Origin: Fluviicola sp.
GTDB taxonomy: Bacteria > Bacteroidota > Bacteroidia > Flavobacteriales_D > Crocinitomicaceae
Length of the DNA stretch: 64,000 bases
Assembly (NCBI GenBank): GCA_002734085.1
Contig: NVXV01000005.1
Location: 36,524-100,523, forward strand
Reading direction: 5' to 3'
The translations under genes and the position numbers were made by a program. The notes under the pieces were generated by a model. That model was not told where the DNA came from. It made no database searches and worked only from the letters and a program-made list of their open reading frames with translations. Shown piece after piece: positions 28,165 through 36,908 of this stretch. Position 1 is the stretch's first letter, and every line of letters begins with the position of its first letter.

Positions 28165-28887
28165 ATGGATATTTCTAAAGAACAAGTAAAGCGAATTCTT
28201 GCACTTCACAAAAAGAAGCATAGAGATGATAATAAACTTTTTATTATCGAAGGAAGGAAAATCATTGAAGAAGCCATTCAATACCAACCGGATTGTATTC
28301 AAAGTATTTACTCAACATCTCCAGAATCACTTTCTCAATCGAATTTTAATGTTTTCCAAATCGCGTCCAAAGACCTCAATAAAATATCCACCTTAAAGCA
28401 TCCACAAGGAGACTTAGCTATTTGTCGTTATTTAGAGAGTCAAACAACTGGTCAATCAAAACTAAAAATTGCTTTAGATCAAATTCAAGACCCGGGAAAT
28501 CTGGGGACAATTATTCGTTTGGCTGCTTGGTATGGAGTGGAAGAAATAATTGCATCGCCCGACACTGTAGATTGTTACAACCCTAAAGTTATTCAAGCAA
28601 CCATGGGCGCTATTTTCAATGTAAGAATCACTTATCAAGATTTAAAACCTTATCTTGAAAAATCCTCTTTACCAATCTATGGAGCACTTCTTCAAGGAGA
28701 GAGCTTATATGATTCACAATTAAAAAGCGAGGCTATTTTACTCATGGGAAATGAAGGTAATGGTATTTCTGATGAATTAATGTCTCTAATATCTCACCCC
28801 ATCACAATTCCAAAGTTTGGAACAGGAGAATCCCTCAATGTTGCTATGGCTACTGGAATATTGCTTTCCGAATTTTACAGAGGTTAG
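28165..28887 (+). CDS. TrmH-family (SPOUT) RNA methyltransferase
   Basis: A 240-aa SAM-dependent RNA 2'-O-methyltransferase of the SpoU/TrmH group. An N-terminal substrate-binding domain (about 1-85, KKHRDDNKLFIIEGRKIIEEA) is followed by the knotted catalytic domain: LDQIQDPGNLGTIIR (motif 1), LLMGNEGNGIS (motif 2) and ITIPKFGTGESLNVAMATGI (motif 3). Methylates rRNA or tRNA; the exact target cannot be read. It is divergent from tamL, a neighbourhood I recall in many Bacteroidota. Confidence 0.94.
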   Translation: MDISKEQVKRILALHKKKHRDDNKLFIIEGRKIIEEAIQYQPDCIQSIYSTSPESLSQSNFNVFQIASKDLNKISTLKHPQGDLAICRYLESQTTGQSKLKIALDQIQDPGNLGTIIRLAAWYGVEEIIASPDTVDCYNPKVIQATMGAIFNVRITYQDLKPYLEKSSLPIYGALLQGESLYDSQLKSEAILLMGNEGNGISDELMSLISHPITIPKFGTGESLNVAMATGILLSEFYRG

Positions 28888-28968
28888 TTATTGAGAGTCT
28901 ATTCTAAACTAATTACCGATCAAAAAACATTTTCACTTTTCACTTGTCTATTCTAAATAATTTAGATA

Positions 28969-28986
28969 TATTTACCATGGTAAATA
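28969..28986. promoter_or_regulatory. Perfect 18-bp palindrome upstream of the pirin gene
   Basis: TATTTACCATGGTAAATA, fully self-complementary, centred 19 bases before the ATG at 28997. It overlaps the first two bases of a TACTTTTG box, so it is a likely repressor operator. The regulator is not in the window. Confidence 0.6.
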
Positions 28987-28992
28987 CTTTTG
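28985..28992 (+). promoter_or_regulatory. Possible -7 box for the pirin gene
   Basis: TACTTTTG matches TAnnTTTG exactly but ends only 4 bases before the ATG, so a transcript from here would be nearly leaderless. No -33 TTG is present; treat as tentative. Confidence 0.35.
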
Positions 28993-28996
28993 TATT

Positions 28997-30121
28997 ATGA
29001 AAAAGACAAATAATGATAGACGAGATTTTTTAGGCAAGTTAGCTTTAGGTGCAACAGCTTTTGCATCTGCACCAGTTTTAGGAGGAGTCAGTCAACATTT
29101 AGAAAATAAAAAAGAAGAAATGAAAGCAATAAAAAAAGTAAGAGCATTAGGGTTTCAATGGGAAACATTAGATCCCTTTTTGTTCTGTGTTCATCACGAA
29201 GATAAATACCCAAAAGGAAACGATAATTTTGGACCTGATGCGTCAGCACTTGAAGGTCGCCAACTTGGATCGGACTTCAATTTGAAAGATGGGTGGCGTA
29301 TGTATCATGGAAAAGAGGTACCTGGTTTTCCAGGACACCCACACCGAGGATTTGAAACATTAACTGTCGTTCGAAAAGGAATGGTAGATCACTCAGACTC
29401 TGCTGGTGGTGCTGGCAGATATGGTGATGGAGATTTACAATGGATGACTGCAGGCTCAGGATTGATGCATTCAGAAATGTTCCCACTCATTAAGAAAGAC
29501 GAAGAAAATCCATTAGAACTATTTCAAATCTGGTTGAACTTACCAAAGAAAAGTAAAATGGAAACGCCTGATTACAAAATGTTCTGGAGTGAGGACATTC
29601 CAAATTTTAAGCAAGAAAACGCTTATATTGAAGTATTAGCGGGAGAGTTATTTGATAAGAAGTCCCCTACTCCTCCAAATCCTTCATGGGCGAATGATCC
29701 AACTAATCACGTAGGTGTTTATAACATTCAGGTAGATGAGAATACTTTGTTTAATCTTCCAGCAACAGCAGAAGGTGTGAATCGCACGATCTTTTTCTAC
29801 GAAGGTGCTGAACTGAAGATTAACGGAGAAACGATTCCAGAATATCACGCAGTGGATGTTGAACCAACATCAGAATTAAAATTTGAAACGGGAAATAATA
29901 AAATCAAGTTTTTAGTACTGCAAGGACAACCCATCAACGAACCTGTGGTGCAACACGGACCTTTTGTAATGAATTCACGCCAAGAGATACAAGAAGCTTT
30001 TGCAGATTATCAACGTACACAATTTGGCGGTTGGCCTTGGCCGAAATATGAACAGGTACACGACCGTGAAAGAGGGCGTTTCGCTAAGTTTAGCGATGGT
30101 ACTCTTGTGGAGCGGAGTTAG
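28997..30121 (+). CDS. Tat-exported pirin-family protein
   Basis: A 374-aa bicupin of the pirin family. The pirin metal ligands are visible in HPHRGFETLTVV (two His) and in GSGLMHSEMF (His, with a Glu). The C-terminal cupin spans about 200-320. Unusually for pirins, the N-terminus is a twin-arginine signal: NDRRDFLGKLALGATAFASA, with RR at residues 8-9, so the folded, metal-loaded protein should go to the periplasm. The enzyme activity of family members varies (quercetinase in some); the role here is not known. A perfect palindrome lies just upstream, and a good terminator follows. Confidence 0.9.
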   Translation: MKKTNNDRRDFLGKLALGATAFASAPVLGGVSQHLENKKEEMKAIKKVRALGFQWETLDPFLFCVHHEDKYPKGNDNFGPDASALEGRQLGSDFNLKDGWRMYHGKEVPGFPGHPHRGFETLTVVRKGMVDHSDSAGGAGRYGDGDLQWMTAGSGLMHSEMFPLIKKDEENPLELFQIWLNLPKKSKMETPDYKMFWSEDIPNFKQENAYIEVLAGELFDKKSPTPPNPSWANDPTNHVGVYNIQVDENTLFNLPATAEGVNRTIFFYEGAELKINGETIPEYHAVDVEPTSELKFETGNNKIKFLVLQGQPINEPVVQHGPFVMNSRQEIQEAFADYQRTQFGGWPWPKYEQVHDRERGRFAKFSDGTLVERS

Positions 30122-30178
30122 GTTTTAACCACAATGGTCGCTAAGGAGGCGCAGAGGTCGCAGTAAAGGGAATTATTT

Positions 30179-30220
30179 TAGTGAGTCGATCAGTTTGTCT
30201 GTTGACTCACTATTTTTTTT
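30179..30220 (+). terminator. Rho-independent terminator after the pirin gene
   Basis: TAGTGAGTC (30179-30187) pairs with GACTCACTA (30204-30212), perfect 9-bp stem, followed by a run of eight T. Confidence 0.8.
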
Positions 30221-30328
30221 GTAGTATGAACAAAATTGAACTAATGGAGGAAATTAAAATTAGTGAGGAAAGATTAATATCGTCAAGTCAAGTATCAAGT
30301 ACTTACTCCTTTTCACATTTTTCCATTT

Positions 30329-30829
30329 TCACTTATAATCAAACCCTAAAATACGATCCACAAGATCAAATCGATCATTTCTGCTGTGAATAACAATGGT
30401 TAATTCTGATTTTTTGAATTTGACTTTATACAGACTTTTATCGTCAATTTCATGCTTTAATAACTCTCTGACTTCCAAATAAAATGGATGTGTTTGCCTT
30501 CTTCTGCTAAAAATCGATCTACTTATACAAAAATTACCACAACCCGTATTTTTAAATAAGGATTTGAAGGTTAAAGTCTCTTGTAGATTCTGATATTTAG
30601 GTGAAAACCATATATAGCCATTGGAAAATGAAGATTTCTTTATATCAATCAACCAGGTTTTCTTTACCGTTAACTTTGAAATAATTGCTATCGACCATGA
30701 ATTGTAATACCCTTTCAACTTTCCCCCTTTGGATACAATATATTGTTCCCATTTTTCACACAGTGCTTTGTTTTTCTTGTAATAAGGAGAACCTTTTTCA
30801 CTAGTTACTGCGTTTGAGGTTATTGACAT
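30329..30829 (-). CDS. Hypothetical protein, 166 aa
   Basis: A 166-aa, basic, Lys/Ser-rich protein with no signal peptide or membrane segment. It has aromatic and basic clusters (YYKKNKALCEKWEQYIVSKG, IYSRRRQTHPFYLEV-like) and closes with a beta-rich KVKFKKSELTIVIHSRN. I recognise no family. It is on the left edge of an accessory stretch in which every gene to 37344 points left. The reading frame is long for AT-rich sequence and has normal composition, so it is probably real. Confidence 0.65.
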   Translation of the reverse strand: MSITSNAVTSEKGSPYYKKNKALCEKWEQYIVSKGGKLKGYYNSWSIAIISKLTVKKTWLIDIKKSSFSNGYIWFSPKYQNLQETLTFKSLFKNTGCGNFCISRSIFSRRRQTHPFYLEVRELLKHEIDDKSLYKVKFKKSELTIVIHSRNDRFDLVDRILGFDYK

Positions 30830-30903
30830 TTAATTGGTTTTGTCTAAATATAGTGATTTCAACAATAATCACCTTTATACAATTGAAAGCATCTCACTCT
30901 ATT

Positions 30904-31911
30904 CTACAATTTATCACCTTTCTTCTCCTCCAATTGCAATCGATAAAAAACAGACGCCTTTACCAACCAACCATCAGAGAATTCAGCATTGAGTTGCTCG
31001 CGATTATCACCAAAATAAGCCAACGGAACACCCAATGAAACCTTTTCGTCATATACTCGATAAGATCGCCCTACTGAACGACCAAAACCAAGCTGAAAAT
31101 TGATTCCCTTTTGTGTTCCATACTGGAAATATACATATACATCGTTGGTGGATTTTGCTAAATAACGATCGGCCTCATTTCCCAAAGCACTATTTAGGTT
31201 ATAGCTCCTTACCTGACCTTTAAAGTTCAATCCCACCTGAAAACTATTAGTCATTGAATAATTGAGATCTACGGAGAGTGGCAACAACACTTTTGCTTCA
31301 AATTTCTCTGAAGAGTCAAGGTAATAGAATCCGAGAATAGGAACGATGAATGTGCCGAATAGCTCTTTATTAGCATACACACCAAACTTGTAGTTGAAAT
31401 TTTCTAATTTTGAATATTTCATCAACACAGCTCCACCAAATTGAAAATCATTATTAGAAATTTTTCTCAAATCGGAAGAGATTTTAGGCAGAAGCATGTA
31501 TGTCCCACTCCATTTTGAATTGTGCTTTACGTTCGCCCCCAGCTTTAAAGTCAATCCAGTTACAGATTCCCTTCTTCTATTTGGATCAAAAGAAGCTGAG
31601 ATATTTTCGTAGGTAATTCCTGTTAAAAAAGCAAAACGGTCACTCACTTTAATTGGTAACGTCAAATCCCCATTCATTTCCTGTAAATGAGTCTCCGTAG
31701 CAGAACTATCGAATGAATTAGATAGAGAAATAGTATAGTCTGACTTGAAAATGTCAATGTATTCCTGAGCAATTCCCCTTTCTGATACTACGAATAACAA
31801 TAAAACTAAAACTAGCTTATTTAGTTTCGAGAAAATACGAATCAATTTAGTCTCAATTTGACTTTGTTTTGCTTGCAATACTTCGAATGTCTTTGTTCTG
31901 CAGTGATTCAT
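30904..31911 (-). CDS. DUF6268-family outer-membrane barrel
   Basis: A 335-aa protein that resembles the Bacteroidota DUF6268 beta-barrel family: NGDLTLPIKVSDRFAFLTGI, GLTLKLGANVKHNSKWSGTY and LLPLSVDLNY-type strands throughout. The function is not known. A signal-like segment (LNKLVLVLLLFVVSERGIAQ) sits at residues about 30-49, unusually far from the first ATG. Either the N-terminal 30 residues are real, or translation begins at an in-frame TTG (31845) that would give a conventional signal peptide. The candidate promoter 28 bases upstream favours the ATG. Confidence 0.85.
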   Translation of the reverse strand: MNHCRTKTFEVLQAKQSQIETKLIRIFSKLNKLVLVLLLFVVSERGIAQEYIDIFKSDYTISLSNSFDSSATETHLQEMNGDLTLPIKVSDRFAFLTGITYENISASFDPNRRRESVTGLTLKLGANVKHNSKWSGTYMLLPKISSDLRKISNNDFQFGGAVLMKYSKLENFNYKFGVYANKELFGTFIVPILGFYYLDSSEKFEAKVLLPLSVDLNYSMTNSFQVGLNFKGQVRSYNLNSALGNEADRYLAKSTNDVYVYFQYGTQKGINFQLGFGRSVGRSYRVYDEKVSLGVPLAYFGDNREQLNAEFSDGWLVKASVFYRLQLEEKKGDKL

Positions 31912-31938
31912 AAGCGTTGTTTTTGTTGTTTAACAATT

Positions 31939-31970
31939 CAAATGTATACACTACATACAGTATTAGACAA
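31939..31970 (-). promoter_or_regulatory. Candidate promoter of the DUF6268 gene
   Basis: On the minus strand TTG (31968-31970), a 21-base spacer, then TACATTTG (31939-31946), an exact TAnnTTTG match. The spacer contains several TGTA/TACA half-sites, which could be an operator, but no perfect dyad. Confidence 0.5.
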
Positions 31971-32133
31971 TTGAATTTAACAACTGCTCAAGAATGATTT
32001 GTGAAATTCGCAAATAGCGGATAAATTCACATGGATTGATTAATGAAGACAAACTATTAGAACCTTGAAACAGGCGCTTTAATTTTAAGCTTTAGTCAAG
32101 AAACAATTTCCTTTTGGTCGATTCAAGTCATAG

Positions 32134-32511
32134 CTACATGCCGTAAACATCTTCATATCCCAGGTATGCATCTCGACTAATAATGTAAATTGGTCTTCCA
32201 TTCGCATCTAAAATTGCGCCTTTCGATTCATCGTTTGCGATTGGAAAGTGAATCTGAATTACTCTCCCATCACCTAACTTCACTCCATAGGTTTCCACAG
32301 AATTTTTAATATTTACAGAATTTTGGGTGTACTCAAAATGTTTTGTTTCACCATTTACTGTTACAGAGAGATCATTCTCACCAAAAACCAGATCAGATTG
32401 AGTTCCATCTTCGCTCGTTGCTTTCCAGTTTCCACGGTACGTGTCTGAACCACTACACCCTACAATTATAAGCGCAAATAATACGATAATATAGATTAAA
32501 ATATTCTTCAT
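32134..32511 (-). CDS. Small hypothetical lipoprotein, 125 aa
   Basis: A lipoprotein with the lipobox IIVGC at about residues 15-19, followed by a compact, beta-rich domain (RGNWKATSEDGTQSDLVFGE, SVTVNGETKHFEYT) of about 100 residues that looks like a small barrel or lipocalin-like fold. No recognisable family. It lies alone in the accessory stretch, with over 90 bases of spacer on each side. Confidence 0.75.
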   Translation of the reverse strand: MKNILIYIIVLFALIIVGCSGSDTYRGNWKATSEDGTQSDLVFGENDLSVTVNGETKHFEYTQNSVNIKNSVETYGVKLGDGRVIQIHFPIANDESKGAILDANGRPIYIISRDAYLGYEDVYGM

Positions 32512-32609
32512 TTTTACTTTGATTTAATTATCAATAACACACTAAATTTAATAAAATTTATAAAAAGAACACTATTCTTTTTTATCTAAATACTTTGATA
32601 AACAGCGCC

Positions 32610-33086
32610 CTAACTTTTCTTAATAGGTATCCAAATTTCTTCTTCAGAATCGGGATCATTATTCTTGTACTTTGCTCCTAGCACTTCAAAATGTGGGCGA
32701 TGATCTAATTTATATATTGAGTCGGGGAGCCAATCTTCAAAAATATAGCGATATATAGCATTATCTGTGTTTAAACCTTTGTAATCAAAGACGGCATACA
32801 ATCCTCCTTGTAACTCGAAAGTATCCATTCCTGGTGGTACTTCGCTAAAATCTGAAACTTCAATGGTTGCCCATCGTTCAAATTCATTGGAAGGTTTAAA
32901 GTCTTTAAAATGATTGGGCGCATATACGGCTATTGAAATCAAATCACTTGTCAGGTTATTCGTTATTTCTTTTCGCCTTGGTCCAAAACGTTTCCATAAG
33001 TCTACAATATTATAATTGGCAAGACTCAGTTTCATGTTGAGTCCAACTAATTTCTTTTGGTTTAAGTTTTCTATTTTAGGTTCCAT
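32610..33086 (-). CDS. GyrI-like effector-binding domain protein
   Basis: A 158-aa protein of the GyrI-like (SOUL/AraC effector-binding) fold, which binds small molecules. Typical pieces are LVGLNMKLSLANYNIVDLW near the start, VSDFSEVPPGMDTFELQGGLYAVFDYKG in the middle, and RPHFEVLGAKY...EEIWIPIK at the end. No DNA-binding domain is attached, so it may sequester or degrade a ligand. The start is the ATG at 33086 (MEPKIENLNQ); a TTG at 33122 would add 12 unlikely residues. Confidence 0.85.
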   Translation of the reverse strand: MEPKIENLNQKKLVGLNMKLSLANYNIVDLWKRFGPRRKEITNNLTSDLISIAVYAPNHFKDFKPSNEFERWATIEVSDFSEVPPGMDTFELQGGLYAVFDYKGLNTDNAIYRYIFEDWLPDSIYKLDHRPHFEVLGAKYKNNDPDSEEEIWIPIKKS

Positions 33087-33224
33087 TGTATTGTCTATTA
33101 TATATTTTTTTAGCGACCTCAATTCAAAAATAGTTCGCCTACCAGTTATGACGATCCGTGGCTAGGCATAATTTTGTTTTTCAAGACTCTTTACTGTCCA
33201 AATTATTTATGATTATTATTCTGT

Positions 33225-33845
33225 TTAGGTGTTTTTTTTACAAATTACCATCCAATGTCTTTCTGTTGGGCTTTCCTCAGGCTCATCAATTTCGATTATT
33301 TCGATTATGTTGAACTCTTTAAATTCTCTCTCTATATCTAGTTTTTCATAAAAATAAAGGTTTAAACCATTTGGAGACTTAAAAGTGTTTTTACTTACTT
33401 TTTGTCCCACTCCAAAACGTTTATCGTTCGATGATAATGCAACAAAAATCATAATACCATTAGTAGCTAGTTGGGAATAACAGTCTCTAATCAGTTTACT
33501 TCTTTCTACCTCCCCCAAGAGGTGTACAAGTGAGTAACAATAGATTGATTCAAATTCATCATTATCAAATGGCATTTCAGTAACGGAACCATGGTGTATT
33601 GTAATATTACTTTTAAAATACTTTCTAGCTCTTTCAATCGCAGTTTTGGAAATTTCAATGCCTGAAACATGTATTCCACCCTCTAGAAATACTTTTGCAT
33701 TTCTACCATATCCGAAGCCCGGAATTAAGACACTCTCAACCTTATTCTTCTGTAGCAACTCAAGCACATTTTTTGCGTTGTCTGTCGGGTTTTCTCCCCA
33801 CATTTTATCATTATTTCTAAATGCTAATTCCCAAAATTCAGACAT
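33225..33845 (-). CDS. SAM-dependent methyltransferase (class I)
   Basis: A 206-aa protein with a Rossmann methyltransferase fold. Motif I is SVLIPGFGYGRNAKVFLEGG, motif II around VSGIEISKTAIERAR, and the MPFDNDEFESIYCYSLVHLL region matches motif IV. The N-terminal FWELAFRNNDKMWGENPTDN recalls thiopurine/tellurite-type or small-molecule methyltransferases. The substrate is unknown. It lies 37 bases before the GNAT start. Confidence 0.9.
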   Translation of the reverse strand: MSEFWELAFRNNDKMWGENPTDNAKNVLELLQKNKVESVLIPGFGYGRNAKVFLEGGIHVSGIEISKTAIERARKYFKSNITIHHGSVTEMPFDNDEFESIYCYSLVHLLGEVERSKLIRDCYSQLATNGIMIFVALSSNDKRFGVGQKVSKNTFKSPNGLNLYFYEKLDIEREFKEFNIIEIIEIDEPEESPTERHWMVICKKNT

Positions 33846-33882
33846 CCTTAAGCTTCTATAAAAATTAATAATACATTCATTT

Positions 33883-34422
33883 TTACGCTGTTTTTATTTT
33901 AGCATAAATGTCCAAACTGATGTATTTCCCGTTTTTGATTTCACAGTCCACCATAGTTCCTTCATGTCGAAAGTCAAGCTTTAACATTGCTTGTTTACAA
34001 TTCATATTGTCAGTCTCTACAAATCCTTCAATTCTATGTAGTCCAAGTTTAGAAAAACCATAATCACAAATTAGTGGCATTATTTCGGACATAATTCCTT
34101 GCCCCCAAAAGTCTGTTAAGAGCCAAAATCCAATTTCAGCTTTTTTATGTTCTCTATTAAGATCGTTAAGACCACCAGCTCCGTAAAAAACTGTATTGTC
34201 TAAAGAACAAATCGCAAACCACATACCAGTTCCATTTTTCTCCATGTCCGCATAAAAAGCCATTTGTTCTTTTGTTGCCGCAAGGGATTGAAAGTTTACA
34301 CCATAGTATTTTATTATTCTGGGGTCAGAAAGTCCCTTATAAATATTTTCAATATCACTGGCAACAATCTTTCTGAGAGAAAATCTGTCAGTTTTTATTT
34401 CTGGAATTTCGATTGTTTTCAT
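33883..34422 (-). CDS. GNAT-family N-acetyltransferase (RimJ-like)
   Basis: A 179-aa acetyl-CoA-dependent acetyltransferase of the Acetyltransf_3 (RimJ/RimL) type: KTDRFSLRKIVASDIENIY near the start, IGFWLLTDFWGQGIMSEIM (acetyl-CoA pyrophosphate loop), and GLHRIEGFVETDNMNCKQAM. The acceptor, perhaps a protein N-terminus or a small amine, is unknown. Start at the ATG at 34422; a TTG at 34428 is possible. Confidence 0.9.
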   Translation of the reverse strand: MKTIEIPEIKTDRFSLRKIVASDIENIYKGLSDPRIIKYYGVNFQSLAATKEQMAFYADMEKNGTGMWFAICSLDNTVFYGAGGLNDLNREHKKAEIGFWLLTDFWGQGIMSEIMPLICDYGFSKLGLHRIEGFVETDNMNCKQAMLKLDFRHEGTMVDCEIKNGKYISLDIYAKIKTA

Positions 34423-34530
34423 TTTCAATTTTTGTTAGTCTTTACTGTTGGATACTATTTGCTCAGCTCACTACGGTTTGGTTACGCAAATATCTCGGAA
34501 AGGATTACGTATAAATATTGTTGATAATAG

Positions 34531-35292
34531 TTATTTTTTCGTTAGCCACTCTTGTTTATGAATATCGTTAATTTGGGTTTTTAAAATGCCTGCACGCATT
34601 CCGATGTAAATAGTTTGACCTTCAATTAATATTGAGTTTGGATAAAGAAGCCCCCACCACAAGCCTTCATCTATTAATGTTTCTGTGTTGAAATTCTTAT
34701 CAACTTTAAGAAGTCCTTTTGAAGTTACTATTAGAAATTCACTTGCTGCAGTCAAGGTCGTGGCATAAGGTGCATTTGGCAAATCCACCTTTTTATCAAC
34801 AGACCATTTACCATCCAATGACTTAACAGTAAATATTTGACCACTAGATAAAGATAAATGAGCTAGACCTTCTGTAACATAAATTTCTCCATTGATTTTA
34901 AATAAGTTCTTAATATTACCACTAGTTATCTTTTCATATTGAGTTCCTTTTTCATTAAACCAAAATAAACTACCCCCCCATTCACCTTTATCAAATCCTA
35001 CGAGCCATCCATTTTCAATTTTGAGGTTTACTTGTCTACCGACAAAGTCATATGCATCTTCCTTTTTCGGAGTTATTTTGAAAGGTAGTTCTGTTCCTTT
35101 TATTCTGCCGTATTCATATTCTCGATATTCGACATTACCTTTAGAGTTTAAGAACACTTCATACTCTTCGTTGGAATGATTTAGCTTACGAGCTTCTTCT
35201 TCAGTTGGGGGAAGGTTAACTTTTAATTCGCTAATCGGGTTTCCAACTATCAAAAGGATTCCAACAATAAATATGGATAGTAGTTTCATCAT
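34531..35292 (-). CDS. Exported hypothetical protein, 253 aa
   Basis: An exported protein with an N-terminal hydrophobic segment (LLSIFIVGILLIVGN) and a beta-rich remainder with repeated blade-like units (WSVDKKVDLPNAPYATTLTA, FLIVTSKGLLKVDKNF, IYIGMRAGILKTQI). The repeats look like a beta-propeller of the YVTN/WD kind, at about residues 100-245. No catalytic motif is seen. It lies 38 bases before the serine hydrolase stop on the leftward strand, so cotranscription is possible. Confidence 0.75.
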   Translation of the reverse strand: MMKLLSIFIVGILLIVGNPISELKVNLPPTEEEARKLNHSNEEYEVFLNSKGNVEYREYEYGRIKGTELPFKITPKKEDAYDFVGRQVNLKIENGWLVGFDKGEWGGSLFWFNEKGTQYEKITSGNIKNLFKINGEIYVTEGLAHLSLSSGQIFTVKSLDGKWSVDKKVDLPNAPYATTLTAASEFLIVTSKGLLKVDKNFNTETLIDEGLWWGLLYPNSILIEGQTIYIGMRAGILKTQINDIHKQEWLTKK

Positions 35293-35330
35293 TTATAAAT
35301 TATTGTCAACAAATCAAAAAACAATCAAGG

Positions 35331-36659
35331 CTACTCCTCCTCTTTTACAAATTTATTTCGAGCGCCTCCTTGTATTAAATACATTGTATTTTCCTTCGGT
35401 TTAAATTCAAACTTTGCTGCCGCTTTGTCGAACTTAAATTTGTCCTTTGCGGTTGCTTCGAGTGAAAATGCGGGTTGACCTGTTCCTTGCGCAATTAAAG
35501 TATTTCCATCTTTTCTGATGGTAATTGTAAAATTAATTTCCTTGGAAGTATAAACGCCTACGTATTGATCTAACGCTTCCGAAGTCACGTCATAAGTTGT
35601 GAAATCAGGGATTTCGTAAGACTTTCCATATACTGCACTTAAAACGGCCAAAGAGATATTGTTGTTATTATAATTTGAGCCGTTCGAAGTCAACGCATAC
35701 GAAATGGTGTCTTTTGGGAAATGAGAAAACACAGAGCTAAATCCGTCAATTCCTCCAGTGTGACCATATCCCATACTCGTGTAAAAAGGAATTTGAAACA
35801 ACCCTATACCATATCCTTCTTGTATCGTTTTCATAATTTCAAGGCTTTCAGGTTTGAGTAGCTGTCCTCCAAAAAGAGCGTCTGCAAACGTTGTCAACTC
35901 ACTGGGTGTAGAAGTAATTGCTCCTGCTCCCAACGGAACTGTATAGTGCGTTTCGGGTTCAACCTCCCAAGAACTCGTATAGTTATATGATTTACATTCT
36001 TTTTTTTCTGGATCGATATCTCCAAAAACATAGGTACTTGTTAAACCTATAGGTTCAAGAATGAATTCCTGTAGCAATTCGGCATACGATTTATCATAGG
36101 TCTTTTCAAGAATGTAGGTCAATAAAATAAAGTTTGAATTGCTATACTTTGCTGTACTCCCCGGCTTAAACTCACTTTCACCTTGTGAAATAATTTCTAT
36201 CATCTCGACTTCTGTTTTAGGTTCAGTACACCACGACAAATAATCCTCATCGTCTGTGAAGCTATGTATTCCGCTTCGGTGACTCAACAACTGTTTTATC
36301 GTTATTTTCTTGGCATTTTTAATGGTTGGAAAATACTTCTTAATGGTTTGATCCAGCTTGAGTTTATTCTGTTCCACTGCTTTTAAAATCAGTACCGTCG
36401 TGAACGTTTTTGTAATTGAACCGATTCTGTATTTAAAATTTTTGTTTGCTTCAACTTTATTTTCAAGATCAGCGTAACCCACGGATTTTGCATAAATGAT
36501 TTCTCCATTTTTTGAAACAGCTACACTTCCCATAAACTTATCATTCTCTTCTAGCGCATTGAAGTATTTGTCTAGTTTTTCGGTATCAAAACTCGATTGA
36601 GTTAAACCGATTTGGGCTAGTGTTAAAAATAGAACTGTCGTTAAAATTTTCTGTATCAT
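35331..36659 (-). CDS. Class C beta-lactamase-like serine hydrolase
   Basis: A 442-aa exported hydrolase of the beta-lactamase/D-alanyl-D-alanine carboxypeptidase family. The SxxK motif is SITK (S81, K84), the YxN is in KYSNSNF, and the third motif is HTG in GHTGGIDG. A signal peptide (MIQKILTTVLFLTLAQIGLT) is present, with a C-terminal beta domain of about 100 residues often seen in these enzymes. Family members range from true lactamases to esterases; resistance should not be inferred. Its ATG begins 1 base past the stop of the frameshifted small gene. Confidence 0.92.
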   Translation of the reverse strand: MIQKILTTVLFLTLAQIGLTQSSFDTEKLDKYFNALEENDKFMGSVAVSKNGEIIYAKSVGYADLENKVEANKNFKYRIGSITKTFTTVLILKAVEQNKLKLDQTIKKYFPTIKNAKKITIKQLLSHRSGIHSFTDDEDYLSWCTEPKTEVEMIEIISQGESEFKPGSTAKYSNSNFILLTYILEKTYDKSYAELLQEFILEPIGLTSTYVFGDIDPEKKECKSYNYTSSWEVEPETHYTVPLGAGAITSTPSELTTFADALFGGQLLKPESLEIMKTIQEGYGIGLFQIPFYTSMGYGHTGGIDGFSSVFSHFPKDTISYALTSNGSNYNNNNISLAVLSAVYGKSYEIPDFTTYDVTSEALDQYVGVYTSKEINFTITIRKDGNTLIAQGTGQPAFSLEATAKDKFKFDKAAAKFEFKPKENTMYLIQGGARNKFVKEEE

Positions 36660-36660
36660 T

Positions 36661-36908
36661 TTATTTCTTTTTTACAATGTACATACAATATTTAGTTTCT
36701 GATTTATGGCCAGATTCCTTGTCTTCAAAAGTATATATAAAGTTGGAATCATTCAGTATTTCAAATTCAATACCAGCATTATCAATGTTTTTTTTACCTA
36801 TAATTTAAAAGTTCTCTTGCCGAATGTTCCTTTAGATTTTTCAGAGTCTAAATAAGCAAAGTATATCCAAACTGGAATTGAAATTGATTTTACTTTTTTA
36901 CTTGTCAT
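36661..36908 (-). pseudogene. Frameshifted small gene (about 82 aa when joined)
   Basis: Two reading frames join into one plausible protein. The first (ATG at 36908, overlapping the DUF1801 stop by 11 bases) reads MTSKKVKSISIPVWIYFAYL...TFGKRTFKL and stops at 36798. The second, one base out of frame, continues IIGKKNIDNAGIEFEIL...CMYIVKKK to a stop at 36661. Adding one A within the TTTTAAAT tract near 36807 makes a continuous 82-aa protein (FKIIGKKN...). The total is 248 bases, one short of a whole number of codons. It is a broken gene, a sequencing error or, less likely, a programmed shift. Function unknown. Confidence 0.6.

Noticed and set aside
35331-36659. Beta-lactam resistance gene
   Set aside because: Only the generic serine hydrolase motifs are present; family members are mostly not resistance enzymes.
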